This document shows, in pieces, positions 44,878 through 53,533 of a stretch of DNA of 64,000 nucleotides. Positions within the stretch are counted from its first letter, which is position 1. Each line of letters starts with the position of its first letter. This stretch comes from Pedobacter sp. Leaf194. GTDB lineage: Bacteria > Bacteroidota > Bacteroidia > Sphingobacteriales > Sphingobacteriaceae. The stretch is from contig NZ_LMPU01000001.1 in assembly GCF_001423945.1 (NCBI RefSeq), positions 1,361,971-1,425,970 on the forward strand, given 5' to 3'. The notes beneath the pieces are model-generated. The model was not told the DNA's origin and ran no database searches. It saw nothing but the letters and a program-made list of their open reading frames with translations. The translations under genes and the position numbers were made by a program.

Positions 44878-44885
44878 TACTTTTG
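44878..44885 (+). promoter_or_regulatory. TAnnTTTG -7 box upstream of panB
   Basis: TACTTTTG, 19 bases before the panB ATG. The same octamer precedes kup and the Bcr/CflA gene. Confidence 0.55.
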
Positions 44886-44904
44886 GCTCAACAAAATAAA
44901 GTCC

Positions 44905-45720
44905 ATGTCGGTACATAAGGAAATAAAACGCATTACCACGCACATTTTGCAAGAGATGAAACAGCGGGGAGAAAAAATATCAATGTTAACTGCCTACGAT
45001 TATTCTATGGCAACCATTTTGGATGATGCCGGACTGGATGTTTTACTTGTTGGAGATTCTGCTTCAAACGTTATGGCAGGCCATGAAACCACTTTGCCCA
45101 TAACCTTAGATCAGATGATTTATCATGCGGCATCGGTAATAAGAGCGGTAAAGCGTGCTTTCGTTGTAGTCGATTTACCTTTCGGTTCTTACCAGGGAAA
45201 TTCTAAAGAAGCCTTAAATTCGGCAATCAGAATTATGAAAGAATCTGGTGCGCACGGGGTGAAACTGGAGGGAGGTGAAGAAATTATCGAATCTGTTCAG
45301 CGAATCATCACTGCGGGTATTCCTGTAATGGGGCATTTAGGTTTAACGCCTCAATCCATTTACAAATTTGGAACCTATACCGTACGTGCAAAGGAAGAAG
45401 AAGAGGCCAATAAGTTAAAAACAGATGTGCTTGCCCTGCAAGCCGCAGGCTGTTTTGCCATAGTACTCGAAAAAATACCAGCTGCGCTTGGTAAAGAGGT
45501 TTCGCAAAGTTTAAATATTCCAACAATCGGTATCGGCGCTGGGGGAGATTGCGACGGGCAGGTTCTGGTTGTGAACGATATGATTGGTTTAACCAAGGGA
45601 TTTAAGCCCCGCTTTTTAAGGCAGTATATTAATTTATATGATGAAATATTAGGTGCGGCACAATCTTATATCCGCGATGTTAAAGCAAATGACTTCCCTA
45701 ACGAAAAAGAACAATATTAA
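44905..45720 (+). CDS. panB: 3-methyl-2-oxobutanoate hydroxymethyltransferase
   Basis: 271 residues. Transfers a hydroxymethyl group from methylene-tetrahydrofolate to 2-oxoisovalerate, the first step of pantothenate synthesis. Family motifs: [56 protein letters not shown] and [15 protein letters not shown]. No other pan gene is near. The rluA-like gene follows after 52 bases and may be cotranscribed. Confidence 0.95.
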   Translation: MSVHKEIKRITTHILQEMKQRGEKISMLTAYDYSMATILDDAGLDVLLVGDSASNVMAGHETTLPITLDQMIYHAASVIRAVKRAFVVVDLPFGSYQGNSKEALNSAIRIMKESGAHGVKLEGGEEIIESVQRIITAGIPVMGHLGLTPQSIYKFGTYTVRAKEEEEANKLKTDVLALQAAGCFAIVLEKIPAALGKEVSQSLNIPTIGIGAGGDCDGQVLVVNDMIGLTKGFKPRFLRQYINLYDEILGAAQSYIRDVKANDFPNEKEQY

Positions 45721-45772
45721 GTTTAGTTTTTTGTTTTAAACACTAACAAGCAGATAAAGCCATTAGCCAATA

Positions 45773-46459
45773 ATGCCAATTAACGATACAGACATACTTT
45801 TTGAGGATAACCACCTAATCGCCATTAATAAAAGGGCTGGCGATATTGTACAGGTTGATGAAACGGGTGATGAGCCCCTGGATGAGCAGGTAAAAAAATA
45901 CATCGCTAAAAAATACAGTAAGCCGAACGGTGCCTTTTTGGGCGTAGTACACCGGCTTGACAGGCCTGTTAGTGGCGTAATCCTTTTCGCAAAAACCAGC
46001 AAGGCATTAGAACGCATGAACGCCGTTTTTAAAAACCGCGAGGTTAAGAAAACTTATTGGGCCGTTGTAAAAAATAAACCCGCAAACGAATCGGGAACGC
46101 TGGTTCACTGGCTGGTTAAAAATCCTCAGAAGAATGTAGTAACTTATTACAATACAGAAGTACAGGGTTCGCAACGGGCCGAACTTTCTTACCGGCTATT
46201 GGCCCAGGTTGGCGATTATTTTTTGATAGAAGTTGATCCACTTACCGGCCGCTCACATCAAATCAGAGTTCAGCTATCATCAATGGGCTGCCCAATAGTG
46301 GGCGATAACAAATATGGCTATCCAAGAGGCAGTAGAAAAGGCAGCATCTGCCTCCATGCAAGGCGGTTGCGGTTTTTGCACCCCGTTAAAAAAGAACCGG
46401 TAAATATTTTTGCAAAACTCCCTGTTGATGGATTTTGGGAGCGGTTTGAAAATTTGTAA
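45773..46459 (+). CDS. RluA-family RNA pseudouridine synthase
   Basis: 228 residues. Single PseudoU_synth_2 domain without an S4 domain. Catalytic D63 in VHRLDRPVSGVILFAK; other family motifs are KTYWAVVKN, LTGRSHQIRVQLSSMGCPIVGDNKYG and CLHARRLRFLHPVKKE. Target rRNA or tRNA position cannot be read from sequence; the S4-less size resembles TruC/RluC-like members. Convergent with the following lipoprotein gene, with 6 bases between the ends. Confidence 0.92.
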   Translation: MPINDTDILFEDNHLIAINKRAGDIVQVDETGDEPLDEQVKKYIAKKYSKPNGAFLGVVHRLDRPVSGVILFAKTSKALERMNAVFKNREVKKTYWAVVKNKPANESGTLVHWLVKNPQKNVVTYYNTEVQGSQRAELSYRLLAQVGDYFLIEVDPLTGRSHQIRVQLSSMGCPIVGDNKYGYPRGSRKGSICLHARRLRFLHPVKKEPVNIFAKLPVDGFWERFENL

Positions 46460-46465
46460 GCCTGC

Positions 46466-46942
46466 TTATTTGCAATCAGTTTTTTCGAAAATTATAGATT
46501 TACCAAACGTTAATTTCTTTATATTTTTGAACTTAACATTTCCGTTAGCTTCATAAACATCGCCGTAACCTTCCAAAATCTTATCGCCCTGTCTAAGCCA
46601 AACTACCTGCCTGTTAGAAAATACGCCTTCTGACTCGAATTTGTAATCAACAATTATCGTATCGCCTTTCATAAAACCGTAGAACTGCCCATCGTTTCTA
46701 TCTTTGCCGGCAAGTATATAGTTTAATTTGCCTAATACTTTGTTTGATCCGGTACCGTAAATTACCAGCGATGCAGTTCCGCCGTCTTTATCTTTATAAG
46801 TGAAACACTCATCTGGCGCTTTGTAATCACCTTGTTGTTCACTCATTATTGTAGAATCTACCGTTGTATATTTTTTATCATCGCTTTGGCAAGATGCCAT
46901 TATTGAGGTGATTATCGCAATTGCTGCTACAAATTTCTTCAT
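46466..46942 (-). CDS. hypothetical lipoprotein
   Basis: 158 residues. Lipobox ending at C18 (TSIMASCQSDD), then a beta-rich domain (YGTGSNKVLGKLNYILAGKD, GFMKGDTIIVDYKFESEGV) with a C-terminal Cys. I recognise no family with known function; small lipoproteins of this type recur in Pedobacter-like genomes. Confidence 0.8.
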   Translation of the reverse strand: MKKFVAAIAIITSIMASCQSDDKKYTTVDSTIMSEQQGDYKAPDECFTYKDKDGGTASLVIYGTGSNKVLGKLNYILAGKDRNDGQFYGFMKGDTIIVDYKFESEGVFSNRQVVWLRQGDKILEGYGDVYEANGNVKFKNIKKLTFGKSIIFEKTDCK

Positions 46943-46982
46943 TCGCTTTAGGGTGATTTATAATTAGAAGGTTCTGCAAGAT

Positions 46983-47066
46983 AAAAAAAAATGTGCAAAC
47001 GGATTAAAAAACGAACGTTGCTGATGAGCCTTTTTAGAACCTGCGCTCTAAAAATTTAACGTTTGC
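46983..47066 (-). terminator. possible terminator after the histidine kinase gene
   Basis: On the minus strand GCAAACG and CGTTTGC (47060-47066 with 46995-47001) enclose an inner AT-rich stem (47031-47054) and are followed by ACATTTTTTTTTA. The long loop makes this tentative. Confidence 0.35.
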
Positions 47067-47070
47067 AGAT

Positions 47071-48387
47071 TTATACCGTTTCGGGGAAAATCAAATTGAT
47101 GCTTGTTCCCTGATTTTCGATTGAGTTAATTTCCACGTCTATTTTGTGGAACTTCGCAATACTCTGTACAATTGCCAAACCTAAGCCAAAGCCATTTTCT
47201 TCCGTGTTGCCTCTCTTAAATCGGTCGAAGGCATTCTGGAGTAAATCATCACTCATGCCTTTGCCACTGTCTGCTATTGTTAAATTATAGCGGGCATTTT
47301 TGCTTTCGCCATGAACATTGATTTCGCCGCCATCATTATTGTATTTGATGGCATTGTTTAAAATATTAACGAGCAAGGTGTGCATAAGTGCCTTATTGCC
47401 ATTAAAACTGAATTCGCCTTTCAAATCTATGTTGTACTTTAAATTTTTATCAATGATTCTGTCTTCCAAATCATCATAAATATCGTTTAGCTCTTCCCTG
47501 ATGTTTATTTTTTCAGTTTTTAAATATTGATTGTTTTCAACTTTTGAAATTAGAAGCAAACTGTTGATGATAACCTTTAACCGATTTAGTGTTTTTAACG
47601 ATGCGAAAATTTTATTTTCGTGTTCTACCGGAATGTTGGGCGTACTTAACATGTTTTCGAACCTGGTACTTAGAATAGAAATCGGTGTTAAAAGCTCATG
47701 AGAAACATTAGCTATAAACTGTTTTTCTAAAGCGAAAAGTGTATTTATCTTCCGCATCAGCGAGTTTATACTGTTATCTAAAATTTTAAAATCATCAGTA
47801 TTTGTTCTAATGTTCTGATAATTAAAATGAGTTGGGTCGTCAACCTTGTTAATCTTTTTATCAATTATTAGATAAAACGGTTTAAGCAGAAAATTTGTAA
47901 AAGCAAAATCGGTTAGAAGTGTAACCAGTAGCGAGGCGCAAAGCACAACCAGCATATAAAACCTTATCGAGTTTTTTATAGACTGCATTGCGGTCATACT
48001 TTCTCCCAGCTCCAGTTTATACCAGTTTGTATGATAAAGAAACTTGTAATTTAAAATTCGATAAAATTCAACATCGCCTTCAATCTCCCGCTTTTCGGTA
48101 ATTATTTTTGCTTCTGAATCTGTCTGGTTATCGGGGATATCTGTAAGTATTATAAATTCTTCCTTTAAAATGTTATAATCAGTAAAACTCTGTTCGTTAC
48201 TAAGCAGGCTATCAATTTCTGCGTCGTTAAGGTTTTTAATAATTTTCCCTTTTTTCTTTATTAAACGATTGTCGAGCTGATTGTAAGCAATCTTATCCAA
48301 TGAAAACAATATTATGGCGCCCAACACCAAAATAATGGCTATTTTAGTGATGGCATTGTATAAGGAAAACTTGATTTGTAGTTTCAT
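47071..48387 (-). CDS. sensor histidine kinase
   Basis: 438 residues. Membrane helices at about 13-31 and 143-163 flank a periplasmic sensor of about 110 residues; a linker to 215; the HisKA motif with H230 in FIANVSHELLTPIS; N345 in NILNNAIKYNNDGG; and the G1 and G2 boxes DSGKGMSDD and GFGLGLAIVQSIA. Partner of the response regulator 11 bases upstream. The sensor has no recognisable domain, so the signal is unknown. Confidence 0.93.
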   Translation of the reverse strand: MKLQIKFSLYNAITKIAIILVLGAIILFSLDKIAYNQLDNRLIKKKGKIIKNLNDAEIDSLLSNEQSFTDYNILKEEFIILTDIPDNQTDSEAKIITEKREIEGDVEFYRILNYKFLYHTNWYKLELGESMTAMQSIKNSIRFYMLVVLCASLLVTLLTDFAFTNFLLKPFYLIIDKKINKVDDPTHFNYQNIRTNTDDFKILDNSINSLMRKINTLFALEKQFIANVSHELLTPISILSTRFENMLSTPNIPVEHENKIFASLKTLNRLKVIINSLLLISKVENNQYLKTEKINIREELNDIYDDLEDRIIDKNLKYNIDLKGEFSFNGNKALMHTLLVNILNNAIKYNNDGGEINVHGESKNARYNLTIADSGKGMSDDLLQNAFDRFKRGNTEENGFGLGLAIVQSIAKFHKIDVEINSIENQGTSINLIFPETV

Positions 48388-48398
48388 TAACTTACCAG

Positions 48399-49076
48399 CT
48401 AACAGTTTATCCGGTAACCGATACTTCTAACGGTTTCAAACCACTCGGTTTGATTAACGGCTGATAATTTTTTACGCAGATTTTTAACGTGAACATCAAC
48501 GAAATTTGAATCGGAATTTACTTCAAGTATGTCGCCCCAAACATGCTCGGTTAAACTCATTCTCGAAACTACCCGGTTTTTGTTTAACACGAGGTAATTA
48601 AAAATCTCGAACTCCTTTTTAGTCAGATTAAGGCGCTCATCAGAAAATGAAACGGTTCTGTTTTGAATATTGAGTAGAAATCCATGAATGTCGACTTCGT
48701 TTTTCTCGAGTTTATGCTTTCTGCGAATAATTGCGTGCATCCTGGCCAACAATTCGTTTAATGAAAATGGCTTCGGCAAGTAATCATCAGCACCTTCGTC
48801 CAAACCTTTTATTCTATCATCTACCGCACTTCTGGCTGTTAAAATAATAACCGCGTCATCTCGATCTTTAATTGCTTTAAGCTGTTTCAGAATTTCAAAC
48901 CCATCACCATCTGGCAAACCCAAATCCAACAGAATAAAATCGTAACTGTTAACGAAAATTTTCTCTTCTGCCGACGATTTTTTCCAGGCGTGCTCTATAA
49001 TAAACCCTTCATTACTTAAAAACTCATCCATTTCGAGCGCCAGGCTCTTTTCATCTTCAACTATTAGAACGTTCAT
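48399..49076 (-). CDS. OmpR-family response regulator
   Basis: 225 residues. Receiver with the acidic pocket in LIVEDEK, phosphoacceptor D51 (ILLDLGLPDGDG), T80 and K102 (YLPKPFSL); C-terminal winged helix (LNLTKKEFEIFNYLVLNKNRVVSR ... VDVHVKNLRKKL ... RSIGYRI). First gene of the two-gene system; tandem repeats 18-38 bases upstream of its start are candidate binding sites for itself. Confidence 0.95.
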   Translation of the reverse strand: MNVLIVEDEKSLALEMDEFLSNEGFIIEHAWKKSSAEEKIFVNSYDFILLDLGLPDGDGFEILKQLKAIKDRDDAVIILTARSAVDDRIKGLDEGADDYLPKPFSLNELLARMHAIIRRKHKLEKNEVDIHGFLLNIQNRTVSFSDERLNLTKKEFEIFNYLVLNKNRVVSRMSLTEHVWGDILEVNSDSNFVDVHVKNLRKKLSAVNQTEWFETVRSIGYRINC

Positions 49077-49093
49077 TTTTGCATCAAATATTT

Positions 49094-49196
49094 GGTGTTA
49101 AGTATCATGTACGGGTGTTTAGTGTCAGGGGTTTGGCATCACGAGCAGGATATTAAAAGTCTTTCCGGTTATTACATAACTTTGGCACTTAACACC
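49094..49196 (-). promoter_or_regulatory. three GGTGTTWAGT repeats upstream of the response regulator
   Basis: GGTGTTAAGTATC at 49094-49106 and GGTGTTTAGTGTC at 49114-49126 are direct repeats exactly 20 bases apart (two helical turns). A third copy in inverse orientation, GGCACTTAACACC, lies at 49184-49196. The spacing and position suit an OmpR-type autoregulatory site. Confidence 0.5.
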
Positions 49197-49202
49197 GATT
49201 TA

Positions 49203-50399
49203 TCATTGTCTTTCCAGAACTAAGTTAATATTTTTAAGGATGATTTGGCAAGCTTCTTCGATTTCTGCTTGTGTTATAATTAATGGGGGAGCTATCCGCA
49301 TAGAATTACTGCAGTGTAAAAACCAATCAGAAAGTAGCCCATCTAAAATACAGGCATCTATAATTTTTTTGTTGATTTCGAAGTTTTCAAATTCTACCGC
49401 CAGCATTAAGCCTTTGCCTCTAATTTCTTTAATTTCCGGATGAATAAGCAATTTTTTAAAAAGCTGGCCTTTCTCTTCAACTTCATCAACAATTTTATCG
49501 TCGACCAAAGTTCTCAAAGTTGCCAAACCGGCTGCACAACATACCGGGTGACCGCCAAAGGTTGTCATATGGCCCAAAATGGGCGTATGAGAGAGTACCG
49601 ACATAATTTCGAGCGAGCTGATAAATGCTCCAATCGGCATTCCGCCACCAATCCCCTTAGCCAAAAGCAAAACATCTGGTACAACGTTATAGTGTTCAAA
49701 TGCAAACATTTTACCGCTCCGCCCGAAACCTGATTGAATTTCATCAAAAATTAACAGCGTTTTGGTTTCATTGCATTTATCTCTCAGCGCCTGCATGTAA
49801 GCTAAATCTGCAACCCGGATGCCGGCCTCGCCCTGAATAGGTTCGATAAAAACAGCAGCAATGTCTGTGGTAATTTTGTCTAAATCGGAGCAATTATTAT
49901 GCTCGATAAAGCTAACGTTTGGTAAAAAAGGACCATAGCCTGAAGAATAAAATTCGCTTTCCATTAAGCTTTCCGCCCCGTGGGTGCTGCCGTGGTAAGC
50001 ATTTTTACAAGCTATAAAGCCTTTTCTGCCCGTGTAACGCTTAGCTAATTTCATGGCGCCTTCAACAGCTTCAGTTCCCGAATTTAAAAAATAAGTACAG
50101 CTTAAGCTTTCGGGTAATATATCGGCCAACGCTTTTGCGAAATTAACCTGCGGGCTCTGAATGTACTCTCCGTACACCATTAAATGCATATAGGTTTCTG
50201 CCTGCTGCTGTATTGCTTTAACCACTGCCGGATGGCAATGTCCAACATTGCTTACCCCAATGCCTGCAATTAAATCCAGGTGTTTTTTGCCTTGTGCATC
50301 ATAAATATAAACACCGCTGGCTTTTACAAATTCGAGCATTAATGGCTCTGGAGAGGTTTGTGCATTGTGTTGTAGAAACAACTGGCGTTGTGTTAACAT
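49203..50399 (-). CDS. class III PLP-dependent aminotransferase (acetylornithine/ornithine aminotransferase family)
   Basis: 398 residues. Full class III layout: LDLIAGIGVSNVGHCHP, NSGTEAVEGAMKLAKRYTGR, EPIQGEAGIRV, IFDEIQSGFGRSG and the Schiff-base lysine K248 in LLLAKGIGGGMPIGAF. Related to ArgD/RocD-type enzymes; without an arginine cluster around it the substrate is open (ornithine, acetylornithine, lysine or 4-aminobutyrate). Upstream, 249 bases hold no well-supported gene. Confidence 0.9.
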   Translation of the reverse strand: MLTQRQLFLQHNAQTSPEPLMLEFVKASGVYIYDAQGKKHLDLIAGIGVSNVGHCHPAVVKAIQQQAETYMHLMVYGEYIQSPQVNFAKALADILPESLSCTYFLNSGTEAVEGAMKLAKRYTGRKGFIACKNAYHGSTHGAESLMESEFYSSGYGPFLPNVSFIEHNNCSDLDKITTDIAAVFIEPIQGEAGIRVADLAYMQALRDKCNETKTLLIFDEIQSGFGRSGKMFAFEHYNVVPDVLLLAKGIGGGMPIGAFISSLEIMSVLSHTPILGHMTTFGGHPVCCAAGLATLRTLVDDKIVDEVEEKGQLFKKLLIHPEIKEIRGKGLMLAVEFENFEINKKIIDACILDGLLSDWFLHCSNSMRIAPPLIITQAEIEEACQIILKNINLVLERQ

Positions 50400-50460
50400 G
50401 ATGCAAAAATACGGAAAATGAAATGGAATTCTGTTTTGCGGTTGATTAGTTTTTCTTTAT

Positions 50461-50468
50461 TAATTTTG
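50461..50468 (+). promoter_or_regulatory. TAnnTTTG match before a possible small gene
   Basis: TAATTTTG with TTG at 50442-50444, 32 bases before a 35-codon reading frame. Weak on its own. Confidence 0.25.
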
Positions 50469-50500
50469 AATACGAACTCCGGTAAATTCTACCAACGGGA

Positions 50501-50608
50501 ATGATAAAATTGTTTTCCAACACCAAGTGTTTATCGTTGAAATATCCTGAATTAAAAAAGCAGGAAGAGATTAATGAGTATAATTCAATAAAGCACTTTA
50601 GGCACTAG
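50501..50608 (+). CDS. possible 35-residue peptide
   Basis: ATG to TAG, beginning MIKLFSNTKCLS and ending NSIKHFRH. The Lys/Glu-rich composition is normal for this genome and a TAnnTTTG box lies upstream. There is no recognisable homology and the length is within what chance gives; it is listed because the 249-base gap has no other occupant. Confidence 0.2.
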   Translation: MIKLFSNTKCLSLKYPELKKQEEINEYNSIKHFRH

Positions 50609-50648
50609 AAAAAAAAAGTCTTACAGATTTACCTGCAAGAACTTTTAT

Positions 50649-51083
50649 CTATTGTTTATCCTTAAAACGGTTCAGCAATTCTCGCTTAAACGCTTCCTGA
50701 GCCCGATAGTATTTACCTATAATTTTGATTGGCAATACTGCTTTAAATTTATTGTAATATTTCTTCTCAATGTTTAAATCGCGTTGTCTGAAATCGAATT
50801 CGCTGGTAATTAAGCTTTGAATTTGCGCATCAGTTAAATTATCAATTTCTGTAACTTTTCTAAACGAAATCATTTTTTGAAAACGTTCTTTACGAAGCCC
50901 GTTTTGTTCAGCCTGCATATCGTTATAAATAGGCCAGAAAACTTTTGCTTCGTCTGGCGACAGGTCTAGTTTCTTAGTGAAAAAAGCAATCTTCAACGAT
51001 TCTATTTCCTCGCCCCGGGGCCTTTGTGCCCAAAGCATTGATGGTAAAAGAAACAATAGAGCGGCGAAAAATAAATTTCTCAT
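50649..51083 (-). CDS. Spy/CpxP-like periplasmic protein
   Basis: 144 residues. Signal peptide 1-19 (SMLWAQ), then helical, highly charged sequence with the CpxP/Spy-type opening (KKLDLSPDEAKVFWPIYNDMQAE) and FRQRDLNIEKKYYNKFKAVLP. Third gene of a sigma/anti-sigma operon, 12 bases after the anti-sigma-like gene. Likely a periplasmic chaperone-like or stress-sensing partner (family-based inference). Confidence 0.75.
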   Translation of the reverse strand: MRNLFFAALLFLLPSMLWAQRPRGEEIESLKIAFFTKKLDLSPDEAKVFWPIYNDMQAEQNGLRKERFQKMISFRKVTEIDNLTDAQIQSLITSEFDFRQRDLNIEKKYYNKFKAVLPIKIIGKYYRAQEAFKRELLNRFKDKQ

Positions 51084-51095
51084 TTTTAGTAATTT

Positions 51096-51752
51096 TTATA
51101 ATTCCTGAGCCAAATCCGTCGACGAATAATTATTCAGGATGTAGTTTTCCACTTCTGTATCTGAGGCAGAAGTTGTATTTGTATTTGATATATTTTGTGC
51201 CTCTAAATGATCTATGATTGTAGTTTCATCGATATCGTAAAGCATTTGTTCACTAGCTAAGTCCGCAGACTGCATTTGCGGAATATTAACATTAGCTTCC
51301 GTTTGGTTGTTTTGATAAAAATAAACGCCAAATGAAGAAATCACTACAAAACAAGCTGCGCTTGCATATTTAACAAAGCTTCGTCGCCATAATGGAATAA
51401 TTTTCGCTTCTTTGTTAATGACCTGCTCTGCTTCAATTTTAGCGGTAATTCTGCTTTGTAAAGTTTCGAAGTAATTTTCCGGCACTGCAAATTTATTATC
51501 CGCTTTAAGCGAATGCTCAATAGCAATGCGGGTTTCAATCATTTCCGTCAGCTCCTCAAAATAATTTTCCGGAACAAGGAATGCATTTTCAGTAGTATTT
51601 CGTTTCAAGCCATCTAAATAAATGTAGCTGGAAACAGCCTCCTCACAATTGTCGAAATAGCCTTCAGGAATGGAGAAGGGATTGCGCCTCGCCATTGCGG
51701 CAAGGGTAGGCGCATCTTTAATCCAATCGTTATTTTCTAAATTTTCATTCAT
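51096..51752 (-). CDS. putative anti-sigma factor with three YF motif repeats
   Basis: 218 residues from ATG 51752 (MNENLENNDWIK); a TTG start upstream is rejected. One membrane helix at about 128-146 (YASAACFVVISSFGVYF). The cytoplasmic half carries three spaced copies of N-x-F-x-[IV]-P-E-[GN]-Y-F-[DE] (NPFSIPEGYFD, NAFLVPENYFE, NKFAVPENYFE), about 28-33 residues apart. The gene follows an ECF sigma gene by 33 bases, and such membrane proteins usually restrain that sigma factor. No zinc-binding ZAS motif (HxxxCxxC) is present. Confidence 0.75.
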   Translation of the reverse strand: MNENLENNDWIKDAPTLAAMARRNPFSIPEGYFDNCEEAVSSYIYLDGLKRNTTENAFLVPENYFEELTEMIETRIAIEHSLKADNKFAVPENYFETLQSRITAKIEAEQVINKEAKIIPLWRRSFVKYASAACFVVISSFGVYFYQNNQTEANVNIPQMQSADLASEQMLYDIDETTIIDHLEAQNISNTNTTSASDTEVENYILNNYSSTDLAQEL

Positions 51753-51785
51753 CACAGATATATGATACAATTAAAGTGAAAAGGT

Positions 51786-52346
51786 TTAATAGTCTATTTC
51801 ATCATTTGTGATAAAAGCTTCGATTTTTTTAGCAGCGATGTGAAATGATGCTTTTAAGGCACCCACCGACGTTCCGAGGACTTCAGAGATTTCCTCATAC
51901 TTCATATCGTCAAAATATTTCATATTGAAAATAATTCGCTGTTTTTCGGGTAGTGTAAGAATTGCTTTTTGAAGTTTCAATTCCAGCTTATCACCATTAA
52001 AGTAGGAGGAAGCGACCAAATTCTCAGCAAGTTCAGCTGAAACCTCGTCCATAGGTGTATTATTTCGCTGCTTTTGCTTATTTAAAAAGGTAATGGATTC
52101 ATTTGTTGCAATTCGGTAAATCCAGGTGTAAAGCTGGGAATCTGACCGGAATTTATCGAGGTTTTTCCAAACTTTAACAAAAACCTCCTGTATCAAATCA
52201 TCGCAATCATCATGATTTAGAACCAAACGCCGAATGTGCCAATATATTTTTTGCTGGTACTTTTTTAATAACAAATTAAAAGCTTCATTGCGAGTGCGCT
52301 CAACGGCAAACATTGCGAGAATTTCTGAATCTTCAACTTGTTTCAT
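51786..52346 (-). CDS. ECF RNA polymerase sigma-70 factor
   Basis: 186 residues. Region 2 (HIRRLVLNHDDCDDLIQEVFVKVWKNLDKF ... LYTWIYRIATNESI) and region 4 (LPEKQRIIFNMKYFDDMKYEEISEVLGTSVGALKASFHIAAKKI) are intact with no region 3, as in the ECF group. First gene of an operon with a membrane protein and a Spy-like protein. A long inverted repeat lies just upstream (52372-52425). Confidence 0.94.
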   Translation of the reverse strand: MKQVEDSEILAMFAVERTRNEAFNLLLKKYQQKIYWHIRRLVLNHDDCDDLIQEVFVKVWKNLDKFRSDSQLYTWIYRIATNESITFLNKQKQRNNTPMDEVSAELAENLVASSYFNGDKLELKLQKAILTLPEKQRIIFNMKYFDDMKYEEISEVLGTSVGALKASFHIAAKKIEAFITNDEIDY

Positions 52347-52371
52347 TAAAAACGATTAGGAATTAAATAAT

Positions 52372-52425
52372 AAAGACACAAAGTACACAAAGGTTTGGAT
52401 ATTTCCTTGTGTTCTTTATGTCTTT
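52372..52425 (-). terminator. long inverted repeat between the transketolase and sigma genes
   Basis: AAAGACACAAAGTACACAAAGG (two parts, 52372-52393) and CCTTGTGTTCTTTATGTCTTT (52405-52425) form a stem of about 20 pairs with 2 mismatches and one bulge. It probably ends the transketolase transcript; being next to the sigma gene start (52346) it could also affect that promoter. Confidence 0.6.
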
Positions 52426-52444
52426 AACGTAGGCTGTTGATATG

Positions 52445-53401
52445 TTATTTCTTTCTGCCGATTACTTTCTGAGCGGCTTCCACAATGTTTACTGCATCTA
52501 AACCATATTTAGACATCAGTTGGTCAGGCGTTCCGCTTTCTCCAAAAGTATCATTTGTAGCAACAAACTCCTGTGGCGTAGGTAGTTCAGTAGTTAGTAA
52601 ACGGGCAACGCTTTCGCCTAACCCTCCAAATTTGTTATGCTCTTCGCAGGTAACTACACAACCTGTTTTTTTAACTGATTTTAAGATCGCTTCATCATCC
52701 AAAGGCTTAATGGTATGAATGTTGATTATTTCTGCATCGATACCAAGCTCTGCCAACTTTTCGCCAGCTTCGATTGCCTTCCAAACCATGTGGCCGGTTG
52801 CGATAATGGTTACATCTGTACCTTCGTTAACCATCCAGGCTTTCCCGATTTCGAACTTTTGGTCAGGATCGGTAAATACCGGGATTACCGGGCGACCGAA
52901 TCTTAAATAAACCGGGCCTTCGTATTCCGCAATTGCGAGGGTTGCTGCCTTTGTTTGGTTGTAATCGCAAGGATTAATAACCACCATGCCCGGCAACATT
53001 TTCATTAAACCAATATCTTCCAAAATCTGGTGCGTTGCACCGTCTTCGCCTAAAGTTAAACCAGCATGCGATGCACAAATTTTAACATTCTTATTTGAGT
53101 ATGCTACCGACTGGCGAATCTGATCATAAACGCGACCTGTAGAGAAGTTGGCAAAAGTTCCTGTAAATGGAATTTTCCCGCCAATCGTCATACCTGCGGC
53201 AATACCAATCATATTTGCTTCAGCAATACCCACTTGTGTAAAACGCTCGGGAAAATCTTTGATAAAAGCATCCATTTTTAATGAACCAACTAAATCGGCA
53301 CACAAAGCAACAACATTTTCATTTTTTTTACCAGCTTCGTGTAAACCGGCACCAAAACCTGAACGGGTATCTTTTTTCTCTGTATATGTGTATTTTTTCA
53401 C
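52445..53401 (-). CDS. transketolase, C-terminal subunit (split enzyme)
   Basis: 318 residues, GTG start at 53401 (the next in-frame Met is far inside). Covers the pyrimidine-binding domain (VVALCADLVGSLKM, RFTQVGIAEANMIGIAAGMTIGG with the catalytic Glu, CASHAGLTLGEDGATHQ) and the C-terminal transketolase domain (VTIIATGHMVWKAIEAGEKL, VVTCEEHNKFGGLGE). Works with the N-terminal subunit encoded 133 bases upstream. Pentose phosphate pathway. Confidence 0.93.
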   Translation of the reverse strand: MKKYTYTEKKDTRSGFGAGLHEAGKKNENVVALCADLVGSLKMDAFIKDFPERFTQVGIAEANMIGIAAGMTIGGKIPFTGTFANFSTGRVYDQIRQSVAYSNKNVKICASHAGLTLGEDGATHQILEDIGLMKMLPGMVVINPCDYNQTKAATLAIAEYEGPVYLRFGRPVIPVFTDPDQKFEIGKAWMVNEGTDVTIIATGHMVWKAIEAGEKLAELGIDAEIINIHTIKPLDDEAILKSVKKTGCVVTCEEHNKFGGLGESVARLLTTELPTPQEFVATNDTFGESGTPDQLMSKYGLDAVNIVEAAQKVIGRKK

Positions 53402-53533
53402 GGTTTTATATTTTTGAATTGTCTGCGTTGAAAGTTTGCTTCGCAGTTTTTAATAAACACAACCCCTAAAGGAGCTTTATTCGTTAGTGTAAAATTTAAA
53501 TTTTAATCCCCATTTAACGGAGATTGGGAGAAA

